From contig JAEOUM010000177.1 in the NCBI GenBank assembly GCA_016839275.1, positions 1 through 60,812 of the forward strand: a stretch of DNA of 60,812 nt. The letters are read 5' to 3'. Origin of the DNA: Candidatus Thorarchaeota archaeon. Its GTDB lineage: Archaea; Asgardarchaeota; Thorarchaeia; Thorarchaeales; Thorarchaeaceae. Numbering within the stretch: the stretch's first letter is position 1; the number at the start of each line of letters is the position of its first letter. The position numbers were made by a program, and so were the translations under genes. Positions 8,023 through 16,211 of this stretch are shown piece by piece. The notes beneath the pieces are model-generated. The model was not told the DNA's origin and did not search any database. It saw nothing but the letters and a program-made list of their open reading frames with translations.

Positions 8023-9189
8023 CTATTTTCGCCCCCTTAGACCCAAGTCCCATACAACCACTTGTTCCTTTCTTCTGGTCGCATTTATTCTGTCCCAGAG
8101 TCCACTTGCTGTCTTCGTGTACTCTCGTTCTACTACATAAGGCTCAGCCCAAGGTGCGATTTTTGAAAAGAAATCGGAACCACGGACTAATTTTCCATGG
8201 ACCATTCGATTTCCAACAACAAAGATAATGATGGACTTGTTGTGCACAACTTGATCGAGTGCGAGTAGAGCTTCACGCATATCTTTTTCATAGGTCGAAT
8301 ATCGCTGGATTAATCCATCACGAATTTGATTTCTATCGATTCCTAATATTTCCATTACTAGTTTTGTATAATACCCAGTGTAATCCAGAGCATCAAAGTA
8401 AGGAGGGCTTGTGTAGACAACATCGATGGAATTTGATGGAACTATCTCATTTATTGCTCGTGCGTCATATGAATGAATTTTGACTAACGGTGTTCCCTTT
8501 ACGAAATCAATATGTTTTCGCACCTTTCGAAAAAGCGTGGAGAAGAAATCAATCTCTCGAAGAGGGGGATTGATTTTTCCAATCGATGTTGATGTCCACA
8601 ACCATCCATTACAAGCTCTTGCGGCAAGGCATATTGCTCCATAGAAGCATGCTAGAAGAAAAGGAGAGAAGCTGTCTGAAACAGATAATATCCTCATGAT
8701 CTGCTCTGCCGTTGTTTCATGAAAATACTCAGCAGGAGCTGTAGGCATCGGAGGAACATAAGAGAGAGTGTGTGCTTTTTCAATAGAATATTCAAGATGA
8801 GTGAGTGTGAATTCTTTGTCAATTGGTTCCGTCTTCCCACGTGCTATAATACAAGCGAGGGGGTTGTTATCAACTCCTGTAACCTGAAGTCCTCGCAGTT
8901 GCGCCTCATAGATGATGGTACCCGTTCCACAGAAGGGGTCCAGTAATCTCGAATTTGGTACTAGTTGTGAGATTACATGCGCTGCATCAATAGCGGACAT
9001 CTTGCCCCTATACGGATAGATACCATGGATTGAGTGGGGATTATTCACTTTCTCAAGATATCTGAGGTTAATCTTTCTCTGAGGCCAATGAGCGTTCTCA
9101 ACCTCTGATTCATTCATAGCAATCATAGAATGGTGACATCTGGCTAATAAGCTGTCCAGTTTGTCGTTAGATGTCTCTGCAATCTTCAC
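8023..9189 (-). CDS. DNA methyltransferase, motif I before SPPY motif
   Basis: 388 residues. AdoMet motif I, LLDPFCGTGTIIYEA, is near residue 84 and is followed by VTGVDNNPLA; the catalytic YTSPPYFDALDYTGYY motif lies near residue 260. This is the opposite motif order to its downstream neighbour. The NPHSIHGIYPYRGKMSA stretch near residue 50 is typical of DNA methylases that use SPPY. Target-recognition residues cannot be deduced. GTG start at 9189, overlapping the end of the upstream GNAT gene by 23 bases, so it belongs to the same transcript as the GNAT and phosphorylase genes. Confidence 0.82.
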   Translation of the reverse strand: MKIAETSNDKLDSLLARCHHSMIAMNESEVENAHWPQRKINLRYLEKVNNPHSIHGIYPYRGKMSAIDAAHVISQLVPNSRLLDPFCGTGTIIYEAQLRGLQVTGVDNNPLACIIARGKTEPIDKEFTLTHLEYSIEKAHTLSYVPPMPTAPAEYFHETTAEQIMRILSVSDSFSPFLLACFYGAICLAARACNGWLWTSTSIGKINPPLREIDFFSTLFRKVRKHIDFVKGTPLVKIHSYDARAINEIVPSNSIDVVYTSPPYFDALDYTGYYTKLVMEILGIDRNQIRDGLIQRYSTYEKDMREALLALDQVVHNKSIIIFVVGNRMVHGKLVRGSDFFSKIAPWAEPYVVEREYTKTASGLWDRINATRRKEQVVVWDLGLRGRK

Positions 9190-9814
9190 ATCCTGCTCTC
9201 GGTCTTAAACCTAAGCGGCGCATTATTTTCCCGCCAGGTAGTTCATCTGATGAGTCCATCTGCTTTGAAACCTGCATGGGTATATTTCGCCGGCCAACTT
9301 CTCTGAATCCGTATGTCATAATCAGCATCTGTGAGGGTATATTCGCTTCATATACTTCACAGTATACATCATCAACACCGGATTCTAGGAAAAATGTCGT
9401 AGCTCTTTTGATGAGTTCTGTTGCAACTCCTTTTCTTCTTCGATTGGGAAGAACTCCTATCCCAGTAATTTCACCATAGATAGATTCCGCCTTTTTCTCA
9501 ATGAAACATGCAATGAAACCCGCGTGTTGTTCAGCAAGTTTAGCCACAAAGATTCCCTCGGGTTCAAGTTTTCTTGCTTCCTCGGGGGTCAGGGGACAGA
9601 AAGGATCTGGTGATGCGAGAAAACAGCGATTGTACAGGTCAACAAAGGCTTCGATTTCGTTCATATCAAGTGGATGTATTTTGATATAGTTCGGAGTTTC
9701 TTTATCAATCCACCTCAATTCTGCTAACTTCAAGGCTTCTTTTGCTTCTGCCTTCATTATCAAATAGGATCTTAATCCTGTAATATCAGGCGACTCAGTG
9801 TCTTCAGAGGCCAT
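9167..9814 (-). CDS. GNAT-family N-acetyltransferase
   Basis: 215 residues from the ATG at 9814. This start is preferred over an upstream in-frame ATG at 9871 because GGAGGG lies nine bases before it. The acetyl-CoA-binding region is clear: ITGIGVLPNRRRKGVATELIKRA gives the R/Q-x-x-G-x-G/A loop, followed by a YEANIPSQMLIMTYGF segment typical of GNAT beta6-alpha4. The substrate is unknown. The C-terminal tail contains CEDC and overlaps the next gene by 23 bases. Confidence 0.8.
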   Translation of the reverse strand: MASEDTESPDITGLRSYLIMKAEAKEALKLAELRWIDKETPNYIKIHPLDMNEIEAFVDLYNRCFLASPDPFCPLTPEEARKLEPEGIFVAKLAEQHAGFIACFIEKKAESIYGEITGIGVLPNRRRKGVATELIKRATTFFLESGVDDVYCEVYEANIPSQMLIMTYGFREVGRRNIPMQVSKQMDSSDELPGGKIMRRLGLRPRAGCEDCRDI

Positions 9815-9876
9815 TAGGTATGTCCCTCCAAGAATAGAGTATTGCCTTGATAACAATGTGTTGTTTTTCACGAGAA

Positions 9877-10650
9877 TTATGTTTCAAAGACTCTATCAAT
9901 GGACGCAATAGTTGCCTGTACTGTCTTTTCTATAGCTTCAATTATGAGTGGATCTTGTTCTCCTGTCTGTTCGGTTTCATCTTTCTGCTCTCCCTTTTGA
10001 GCACCATGAAGATTACCATCACAAGACAGAATCGATGCGGCATCTAAACCTCGGGTCTGCGCAAAAGTGAATACAAGTGAACTCTCCATCTCCACGCATT
10101 TGACCTTTGCACGAGTCCACAAATCCAACTTGTCATAGATTGGATTTGCGTAGTAAATGTCGGTTGTCAAGCATATTCCAGTATGTACACGATTTGAGGG
10201 AAGGAGCTTGGAAACCTCATCAAAAAGAGCTGTAAACCAAATCGGTGATGCCACAGCAGGATACTCAATGGGGGCATAGTTCAGACTAGCTCGTTCATCT
10301 CTGACACAACCAGTGGGAACGACTACATTGCCTGTTATGACTGATGGATCTATTCCACCACAACTACCAAGCCGGATTATCACTTTTGCATCAAGCTTTG
10401 CAAGTTCTTCTATACAGATATGAGTCGATGCCACTCCCATCCCAGTACCGGAAATCGTGACAGGGTTGCCCTTCGCGGTATAGGCATGGTATGTCACCAA
10501 ACCTCTATATCGGGCACGTTCTTCAGGATCTTTCATCTTTGATGCAATCTTAGGTACTCTATCGGGATTGCCAGTAATAATGACGACCTTCTCTACATCG
10601 CCTTCTCCAACTCTTAGATGCGGTTGAACTCTGATCTTCAAGGGATTCAC
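9877..10650 (-). CDS. Nucleoside phosphorylase (PNP/UDP family I)
   Basis: 257 residues. This enzyme cleaves nucleosides with phosphate to the base and ribose-1-phosphate. Family motifs are present: ITGNPDRV near the N terminus (phosphate loop), SGTGMGVAS at about residues 67-75, IRLGSCGGI at about 91-99, and KVKCVEMESS at about 185, with the Glu-Met-Glu that binds ribose. An insertion rich in Lys, Gln and Glu lies near residue 220. Base preference (uridine or purine) is not decided by the sequence. GTG start. It sits between a small zinc-ribbon gene and the GNAT gene on the same strand. Confidence 0.87.
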   Translation of the reverse strand: MNPLKIRVQPHLRVGEGDVEKVVIITGNPDRVPKIASKMKDPEERARYRGLVTYHAYTAKGNPVTISGTGMGVASTHICIEELAKLDAKVIIRLGSCGGIDPSVITGNVVVPTGCVRDERASLNYAPIEYPAVASPIWFTALFDEVSKLLPSNRVHTGICLTTDIYYANPIYDKLDLWTRAKVKCVEMESSLVFTFAQTRGLDAASILSCDGNLHGAQKGEQKDETEQTGEQDPLIIEAIEKTVQATIASIDRVFET

Positions 10651-10704
10651 CAGTGCCTTTGAGTTTCCTACACTTACTTTTCACTCTTCGGTTTTTGTAG
10701 TTTT

Positions 10705-10902
10705 TCACTTGCAAGCTACTGCTTGAATCCGTTGTAAGACGCAGCTGACACAGACCCACTCGCTACTGATAAAAAAGGACTTGCCAAATCGGGGAGTTGT
10801 GGTACCACAGCTATCACACCGATTGTGACTAGTCGAATAGTTCTCACTAAGAAATACAAGTAGAAGGGATAATAGCTTGATATCAGACTGTTCAATCAGC
10901 AT
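10705..10902 (-). CDS. Small zinc-ribbon protein (65 residues)
   Basis: A 65-residue ORF with a CDSC pair near residue 29 and a CVSC pair near residue 51, spaced as in a treble-clef or ribbon zinc site. AGGA lies ahead of the ATG. It is in line with the phosphorylase gene 54 bases downstream. Function unknown. The paired CxxC motifs favour a real gene, but no wider family is recognised. Confidence 0.45.
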   Translation of the reverse strand: MLIEQSDIKLLSLLLVFLSENYSTSHNRCDSCGTTTPRFGKSFFISSEWVCVSCVLQRIQAVACK

Positions 10903-11032
10903 TAATGGACACTTCCTAAATATAATCCTCGATGCCCCTTATTAGGTCCCCAACTATTGATATTCATCGAAAAATTACAGTAGTGCAACAAAGAGATTTA
11001 TTGTACGACATGGGTGCGGTAATTGATTCCGT

Positions 11033-11410
11033 ATGAGTGAAAACGTCAACTTCGAATACTACTGCTATAGATGTGGTACTAAGAATCAGTGTTTACTACC
11101 ATGCCCAAATGCTCCAGATTATCATTATTCAAATCTGCAATGTAAAAATTGTGGGGATGGTACAAGAGTTATCCTAAGCCATTGTCCAAGTTGCTCACGA
11201 TTCATTTACTGGATTGATGATATATCAATCCCAGACCTTGTGATAGGATTCGCAAAATACATGGTTCATAGCATGCAGACGATGATTGACAAAGCTGCTT
11301 TACAGGGTGCAGTCATAGAAATAGATACACCTGACAAATATCCGATTAATGCCAGCTGTCCATGCGGAGAACGTTTCGCAGTAGAAATTACTATTCCCGA
11401 TTTAGATTAA
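11033..11410 (+). CDS. Zinc-binding protein with four CxxC-type pairs
   Basis: 125 residues. Cysteine pairs appear at CYRC (about 11-14), CKNC (about 37-40), CPSC (about 51-54) and CPC near residue 108, separated by a helix of some 30 residues (VIGFAKYMVHSMQTMIDKAA). This suggests two zinc-ribbon halves bridged by a helix. No family is recognised and there is no signal peptide. It stands alone between two minus-strand units. A role in nucleic-acid or protein binding is possible, but this is inference. Confidence 0.72.
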   Translation: MSENVNFEYYCYRCGTKNQCLLPCPNAPDYHYSNLQCKNCGDGTRVILSHCPSCSRFIYWIDDISIPDLVIGFAKYMVHSMQTMIDKAALQGAVIEIDTPDKYPINASCPCGERFAVEITIPDLD

Positions 11411-11474
11411 TAATCAATGATGAGCTGGTAACATCCACAAGTAGCTAGAAGCTGAAGAGAGTAGATGTGTCGAC

Positions 11475-12137
11475 TCAACTAGTATTTTCATGGGTCCATT
11501 TGCATACTCCCTGAAGAGGACAGATGTTGCATCGAGGGGACTTTCTAAGACAGATTAACGCCACTAAATCAATGATGCCCCAGTAAAAAGCCCTATTTTG
11601 ATTTCCTAAGTTAAAAGACCCCATGAAGTCCCATGCTCGTTGGTCGTTAGGACCAGTAAACGTTAATCCAAACACTCGAAACATCAAATGGATTGTATTG
11701 CCATCAACAAGTGGCATAGGAATATGATATGCAAAATTCAGAACAGCAGATGCTACATACCTACCAACGCCAGGAAGGATTGTCAATTCTTCAAAGGCTT
11801 GCGGAATTGAGCTGTTGAATCCCTCTATTATACTGAGAGCAGTATTTTGGAGATGCTGAGCCCTCACATTCTGGAGCCCAAGTGTGTGAATCATGGATGC
11901 AATGGTTCTAATGTTTGCTCTGGCAAGCTGTTCTGGCTGTTTGAATTGCTTCATAAAATCAGGATAAATCCGAGAAACAGCAGTAGCTGTGGTTCGACGT
12001 AGGAGCATCTCAGCTATCAGCACATGATAAGGATCTGTAGTAGACCTCCAAGGGAAATCTCGACCATTTGTATTGAACCATTCGACAATAGAATTTCGTA
12101 CTGCTCTCTGTACTGCATCAGTAGAGAAATTCTTCAT
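11475..12137 (-). CDS. HhH-GPD DNA glycosylase, MIG (G:T mismatch) type
   Basis: 220 residues with the endonuclease III fold and a C-terminal [4Fe-4S] cluster motif C-x6-C-x2-C-x5-C. The LPGVGRYVASAV hairpin has Tyr at the position that is Lys in Nth and Ser in MutY; Tyr is characteristic of the archaeal thymine-DNA glycosylase MIG. The segments RDFPWR and LLRRTTA also match MIG. The catalytic Asp is in VDGN. It probably removes T (or U) opposite G that arises by deamination of cytosine or 5-methylcytosine, of possible relevance to the methyltransferases at 7.2-9.2 kb. GAGG lies 9 bases before the ATG. It follows the flavoprotein gene by 10 bases. Confidence 0.85.
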   Translation of the reverse strand: MKNFSTDAVQRAVRNSIVEWFNTNGRDFPWRSTTDPYHVLIAEMLLRRTTATAVSRIYPDFMKQFKQPEQLARANIRTIASMIHTLGLQNVRAQHLQNTALSIIEGFNSSIPQAFEELTILPGVGRYVASAVLNFAYHIPMPLVDGNTIHLMFRVFGLTFTGPNDQRAWDFMGSFNLGNQNRAFYWGIIDLVALICLRKSPRCNICPLQGVCKWTHENTS

Positions 12138-12147
12138 TCACATATCC

Positions 12148-12690
12148 TCAAGTGCTTTCGAGTTTTTTTCTTATCACATCTAAAATCTCTGAAGGATTTG
12201 ATAGAACTGTAACTCCGTTCATACTCCGCAGCCTATCTACATTCTCCAATTCAATGCTACGCGGTCTGATAGTGAATTTTATTCCATCGGGTCCCATTGT
12301 TTCGACAGGATTCTTTGATTGATCTACAGGGTATACATAAACAGGCGTACTTCCCTTGAGAGTCTGAGCTACAGCATTTGTAATCAATGTATCAGCAATA
12401 CCATGAGCAATTTTAGCCGTCGAATTACCAGTGAGAGGCGCAACAAATAGTAGGTCATACTTGCCAATCTGAAGAGGTCCAGCAATGAAAGGCACATTGG
12501 CATTGGTTTCAGTCGAAATCTTGTCAAAAGATGCTTTTAGACGGCCCCAAAGCTTATACCATCTAAATACCTGCTCTCCAGCCTTCGAAACAATTACTGA
12601 GATCTTTAGACCATCTTGTTCTTTGAGTTGTATCATGGTTTCTAGAATCTCATTGATTCTATCACCGGAGCCTGTTATTCCCCATACCAT
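12148..12690 (-). CDS. Archaeoflavoprotein AfpA-like (flavin-binding)
   Basis: About 180 residues from an internal Met at 12690, which begins the usual MVWGITGSGD motif; a longer reading to 12753 adds a poorly supported Cys-rich extension. The fold is that of the HFCD/flavoprotein family: GITGSG at the N terminus, ISVIVSKAG, then DLLFVAPLTGNSTAKIAHGIADTLITNA and PVYVYPVDQ. AfpA-type proteins bind FMN and accept electrons from ferredoxin. It is close to, and probably cotranscribed with, the MIG-like glycosylase gene. The link between them is not obvious. Confidence 0.78.
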   Translation of the reverse strand: MVWGITGSGDRINEILETMIQLKEQDGLKISVIVSKAGEQVFRWYKLWGRLKASFDKISTETNANVPFIAGPLQIGKYDLLFVAPLTGNSTAKIAHGIADTLITNAVAQTLKGSTPVYVYPVDQSKNPVETMGPDGIKFTIRPRSIELENVDRLRSMNGVTVLSNPSEILDVIRKKLEST

Positions 12691-12814
12691 TCGTATCACT
12701 GTTATCGTTGTTTGCTTGTTACATTTACAGAAATATCTATGCGTGTTTTGCAACCGTCGAATACTTCAAAGAGCAAACGGATATAGTGAGAGAGATTAGA
12801 GAGAGGTTACTACA

Positions 12815-13807
12815 ATGTACAGAGCGAGTGTTGGCATAACTACGAGTATGGAGTTGAGTGCTACAAATTGGATAGGACATAATGCAGATTCACTAGGAGT
12901 AGAAGGAATATGGGTAGGAGAAGATATTGGTCTAGGACAAGAGACTTCCATTCTCACCGCATCGCTGTTAGAGAATACATCAAGAGCAAGAGTTGGAACG
13001 GGCATCATACCTATTTCAGTTCATAATCTCTCAACGATTGCTAGAACCGCTCTCACACTGCAGGAGCTTGGAAATGGAAGATTTATTCTTGGGATAGGAC
13101 TAGGGGGAATTCAGGACTTACAGAGATTAGGAAGGCAGGTGGAAAGACCTGTTAGTGCACTACGGGATGCAACTCTATCTCTGAAGCGCCTATTCAATTC
13201 TGAGTCTGTGACAGTGGAATCTGAGCTCTTCAATCTTACAGACTACAGTTTACGAATCAGTCAACCAATTGACATTCCAATATTCTTTGGGGTTCGTGGA
13301 CCTCAGATGTTGAAACTTGCTGGGAAAATAGCAGACGGAGTCATCCTCTCAGGGCCAGGAGAGTACTTGCGATACGCAATAGACACTATTGACAAGATTG
13401 CATTTGAGAGAGAGAAAAATAAGAGAGAGATTGAGAAAGTAGTCTGGCTACCAACGATTCCAACGTTTAAGGGAGGAAGTGAGAAGCTAGCTAGACAGGT
13501 TGTCGCCTTGGTAGTTGCAGACACACCAGAGCAGGTATTAGAAATGTTGGATATAAATCGAGAACGCGCTGACAAAATACGTGAAGTCGTTGCATCCTCG
13601 GGACCAAAAGCAGGCGCTGAACTCATTGATCAGCAGTTTATCGATACTTTTGCCATTTCTGGAACAAAGGAACATATGGTTGACAGATTTGAAGAAATAC
13701 ATAATCTAGGTGCAACAGAAATAGTTCTTGGACCTCCATTTAGTGGAGAATGGAAACAGGCAATGATCGACATCTTCAAGGAAATACATCAGAGGAGGGA
13801 CCTATGA
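12815..13807 (+). CDS. Luciferase-like (LLM) F420/flavin-dependent oxidoreductase, copy 1
   Basis: 330 residues of the bacterial-luciferase-like TIM-barrel family, which in archaea includes F420-dependent methylene-tetrahydromethanopterin reductase. Visible family features are GVEGIWVGEDIG, RARVGTGIIPI, the LGNGRFILGIGLGG loop at about residues 85-98, and IFFGVRGPQMLKLAGKIADGVILSG at about 155-179. The cofactor is probably F420, by family. Its substrate is unknown. GAGAGG precedes the ATG. The stop overlaps the start of the second copy by ATGA, so both are coupled. Confidence 0.83.
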   Translation: MYRASVGITTSMELSATNWIGHNADSLGVEGIWVGEDIGLGQETSILTASLLENTSRARVGTGIIPISVHNLSTIARTALTLQELGNGRFILGIGLGGIQDLQRLGRQVERPVSALRDATLSLKRLFNSESVTVESELFNLTDYSLRISQPIDIPIFFGVRGPQMLKLAGKIADGVILSGPGEYLRYAIDTIDKIAFEREKNKREIEKVVWLPTIPTFKGGSEKLARQVVALVVADTPEQVLEMLDINRERADKIREVVASSGPKAGAELIDQQFIDTFAISGTKEHMVDRFEEIHNLGATEIVLGPPFSGEWKQAMIDIFKEIHQRRDL

Positions 13808-14736
13808 TCCAGTGGGGAATAGCCATCAATCTCAGAGAGTCGGTCTCCGAAATTGTGGAGAAGGCTATAGTTGCAGATAGTGGTGGTATGGACTCCATCT
13901 GGATAATTGACTATCCAGCAGTTAGGTTATCACCCATTTTAGCCTCAGTGATAGCTCAAAGGACTAAACAATGTAGAATTGGTGTAGGTCTTCTGAGTCC
14001 GTTAGTCTATCCACCAAAACAAATAGTGCAATACATGTCTACCCTGATAAAACAGCATGGTAACAGATTTGATCTAATGATAGGTCCTGGTGACAGGGCG
14101 AGGTTAGCTGATATTGGTGTCAAATACGGAAGGAGTGCAAAAATTGTAAGTAGAATGGCAGAGTCACTGGAAAGAATTCGAGAGGGGTTGACTGTTTATC
14201 AGGGTTGTCGTATATTCTTGGGGGCGCAAGGTGCGAAGATGATAGAAACCTCTAGAAACTCCGACGGAGTGCTTCTGAATTACTCGGATTCTGAGATGAT
14301 AAGATGGGCAACAGAAACATTGGGAGACATTCCGGATACATTCGGGATTGGTGTTTTTCCCCCATCATTAGTTGGAAACTCGGTGCATTGTAGTAAACAA
14401 CTTAGTATTCGAACCGCTGCAGGAATTGTAGCACTAGGAGTGAGTCCATCGATAAGGACCCGTTTTAATCTAGACGAAAAACTTCAACCTGCACTATCGC
14501 TGCTGAGGGCGAGAGGCAAAATTGATGAGAATGTGATCAATTTAATTGATCAAAGTGTCATTGACAAGTTCTGTGTTTGCGGAACACAAAAGAGTGTTTG
14601 TAATCGAGTAAAACTGCTTGCAGAGCTAGGAGTGACAATAGTAGTCTTTGGCCCTCCACAAGGAGCGACTATTGATGGTGTGAAACAATTAGTCCAAGCA
14701 AAGAGAGTCTGTGAACAATCAGATACTAACTCTTAG
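13804..14736 (+). CDS. Luciferase-like (LLM) oxidoreductase, copy 2
   Basis: 310 residues from the ATG at 13804, which overlaps the stop of copy 1 (ATGA) and has GGAGGG in front. A start at 13750 is less likely because it overlaps the neighbour heavily. It is a diverged paralogue: IVADSGGMDSIWIIDYPA, RIGVGLLSP, RFDLMIGPGDRARL and IFLGAQGAKMIETSRNSDGVLLN align with copy 1, but the middle is shorter and the segment before IFLGAQ is reduced. It may form a heterodimer with copy 1. It converges with, and overlaps by four bases, the regulator gene that follows. Confidence 0.78.
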   Translation: MIQWGIAINLRESVSEIVEKAIVADSGGMDSIWIIDYPAVRLSPILASVIAQRTKQCRIGVGLLSPLVYPPKQIVQYMSTLIKQHGNRFDLMIGPGDRARLADIGVKYGRSAKIVSRMAESLERIREGLTVYQGCRIFLGAQGAKMIETSRNSDGVLLNYSDSEMIRWATETLGDIPDTFGIGVFPPSLVGNSVHCSKQLSIRTAAGIVALGVSPSIRTRFNLDEKLQPALSLLRARGKIDENVINLIDQSVIDKFCVCGTQKSVCNRVKLLAELGVTIVVFGPPQGATIDGVKQLVQAKRVCEQSDTNS

Positions 14737-16199
14737 TAATCAATGTAGTTACCAATATCCAGATTTTCTAATTTGATTGACCAATGTCCATCGATATATT
14801 GTAGATTTCTAGTCAGGTCGAGCATTGACTTTGATCCACAAGGAGAAATTGTCATGATTGGTTGGACCGAATTCACTCCGGGTTTTTGTTCCAGCGCTCG
14901 AAAAAGTTGATAATACTCCACTTGATGGTTTTCTGGAATCATTGCCCAAACAGTTATTCCTCTTGTTGATAGGTAGTACATAACCCAAGGGAACTTCTTG
15001 ATTGTTGACAGTATGCGGGATTTCCAATAATCATTGCAGATAATTTCAAAACAAAAATTCGACGATAGTTTTGGAATCAGAAATGACAAGTAAGGAAGTG
15101 TTAGACAGTGACTCTGGAGCTTGCGAGTGATGGTTGATATTTTCTTAGGATCAATATTCATTCCGCGCATCCTGAGGTTTTCGCTAAGTTTGCTGGGGGG
15201 TGCCCTGGCATCTAACTGCATTCCAGCAGCAATTATGAAATCCTCTTTGCTGAGTCCCAGTTTTGTATCAGTGGAATTGAGAAGTGGGGGGTAATCCTCG
15301 GAATCAGTAATTTCATCTAATTTCAACATATTCTCTAGGCTTTCAGGTAAATCCCATGAATCGTTATGAAACAGAGCAATGTCTGATGTAGCTCCTGATT
15401 GAGTTTGAATATGTATACTGGAGTAATCAAAGAGCGATTTTGCAGCTCCTTTTATTGATTGAATGAAGTATGATATGGATTCCTTATAATTGGGAATTAG
15501 GAATGTCGCATATCCAACATCAGTCATTGCAGTTCTGAGGATGCTCTTTGTGAACGGAAATATAGTCAAACCGTGCTCGATTGGTTCCCATTCTATGCCC
15601 TTCTGAAGAGCAAAGAACATCATTACTGATTGAAGATTGAATGCGCCATAATCGACTAAACAAGACACTCTAAGACTATTTCTCTCCTGAAGTCGTTGTA
15701 GAGATCGGGCGATAGTTCGAGGAGCCAAGTTGATGAGTTTAGAAGCATTAATGAGTGAGATTGATGGAGTTTTGCAGAGGACAGAAAGAACTGCCAAATC
15801 AGTTTCACTAAGTGGAGCATCTTCAACCAAGAAAACAAAATTGTATGCAGACCTTAGTGCACTCACAGAGAAGAGATTGAATTTTTTCAGGGTCTGAAGA
15901 TTCTCGAGCATCTTTACTCTAAATCGTTCATTTATTGGAACTAGAGTTGGATTAGTTGGCGAAATAGTGTATTCAGGATTTTCTTTTAACCTATCAACTG
16001 CTCTGAGTGCATTTTCCATGGTAATCGAACCAGCACAGAGACCCAGGTATATTTTCATAGCATCAAGGTAGAATTGGACAGCAGGTTCGGCAACTTGAGG
16101 GATTAAATCATCATATGGTGTTTCTACTGAAATATGATATGGACTAGAATCACGATTTGCATCCTTTGTTCCTGAATGAGTTTTGTCCAATCTTTTCAA
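14733..16199 (-). CDS. Winged-helix (Lrp/AsnC-like) regulator, large form
   Basis: 488 residues. A helix-turn-helix is recognisable at about residues 130-180 (ETDLAVLSVL, INASKLINLAPRTIARSLQRLQERN), followed by LRVSCLVDYGAFNLQSVMMFFALQ, a beta segment like the one after the HTH in Lrp proteins. A second helical unit (DFIIAAGMQLDARAPPSKLSENL) lies near residue 320 and is followed by a second possible ligand-binding part. The next gene has the same layout. TTG start with a weak site, 12 bases after the stop of that neighbour. Ligand and targets unknown. Confidence 0.6.
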   Translation of the reverse strand: MKRLDKTHSGTKDANRDSSPYHISVETPYDDLIPQVAEPAVQFYLDAMKIYLGLCAGSITMENALRAVDRLKENPEYTISPTNPTLVPINERFRVKMLENLQTLKKFNLFSVSALRSAYNFVFLVEDAPLSETDLAVLSVLCKTPSISLINASKLINLAPRTIARSLQRLQERNSLRVSCLVDYGAFNLQSVMMFFALQKGIEWEPIEHGLTIFPFTKSILRTAMTDVGYATFLIPNYKESISYFIQSIKGAAKSLFDYSSIHIQTQSGATSDIALFHNDSWDLPESLENMLKLDEITDSEDYPPLLNSTDTKLGLSKEDFIIAAGMQLDARAPPSKLSENLRMRGMNIDPKKISTITRKLQSHCLTLPYLSFLIPKLSSNFCFEIICNDYWKSRILSTIKKFPWVMYYLSTRGITVWAMIPENHQVEYYQLFRALEQKPGVNSVQPIMTISPCGSKSMLDLTRNLQYIDGHWSIKLENLDIGNYIDY

Positions 16200-16211
16200 C
16201 GCCGGATGATT

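Noticed and set aside
7197-9189. Restriction-modification system
   Set aside because: Two methyltransferases are present but no restriction endonuclease candidate adjoins them.
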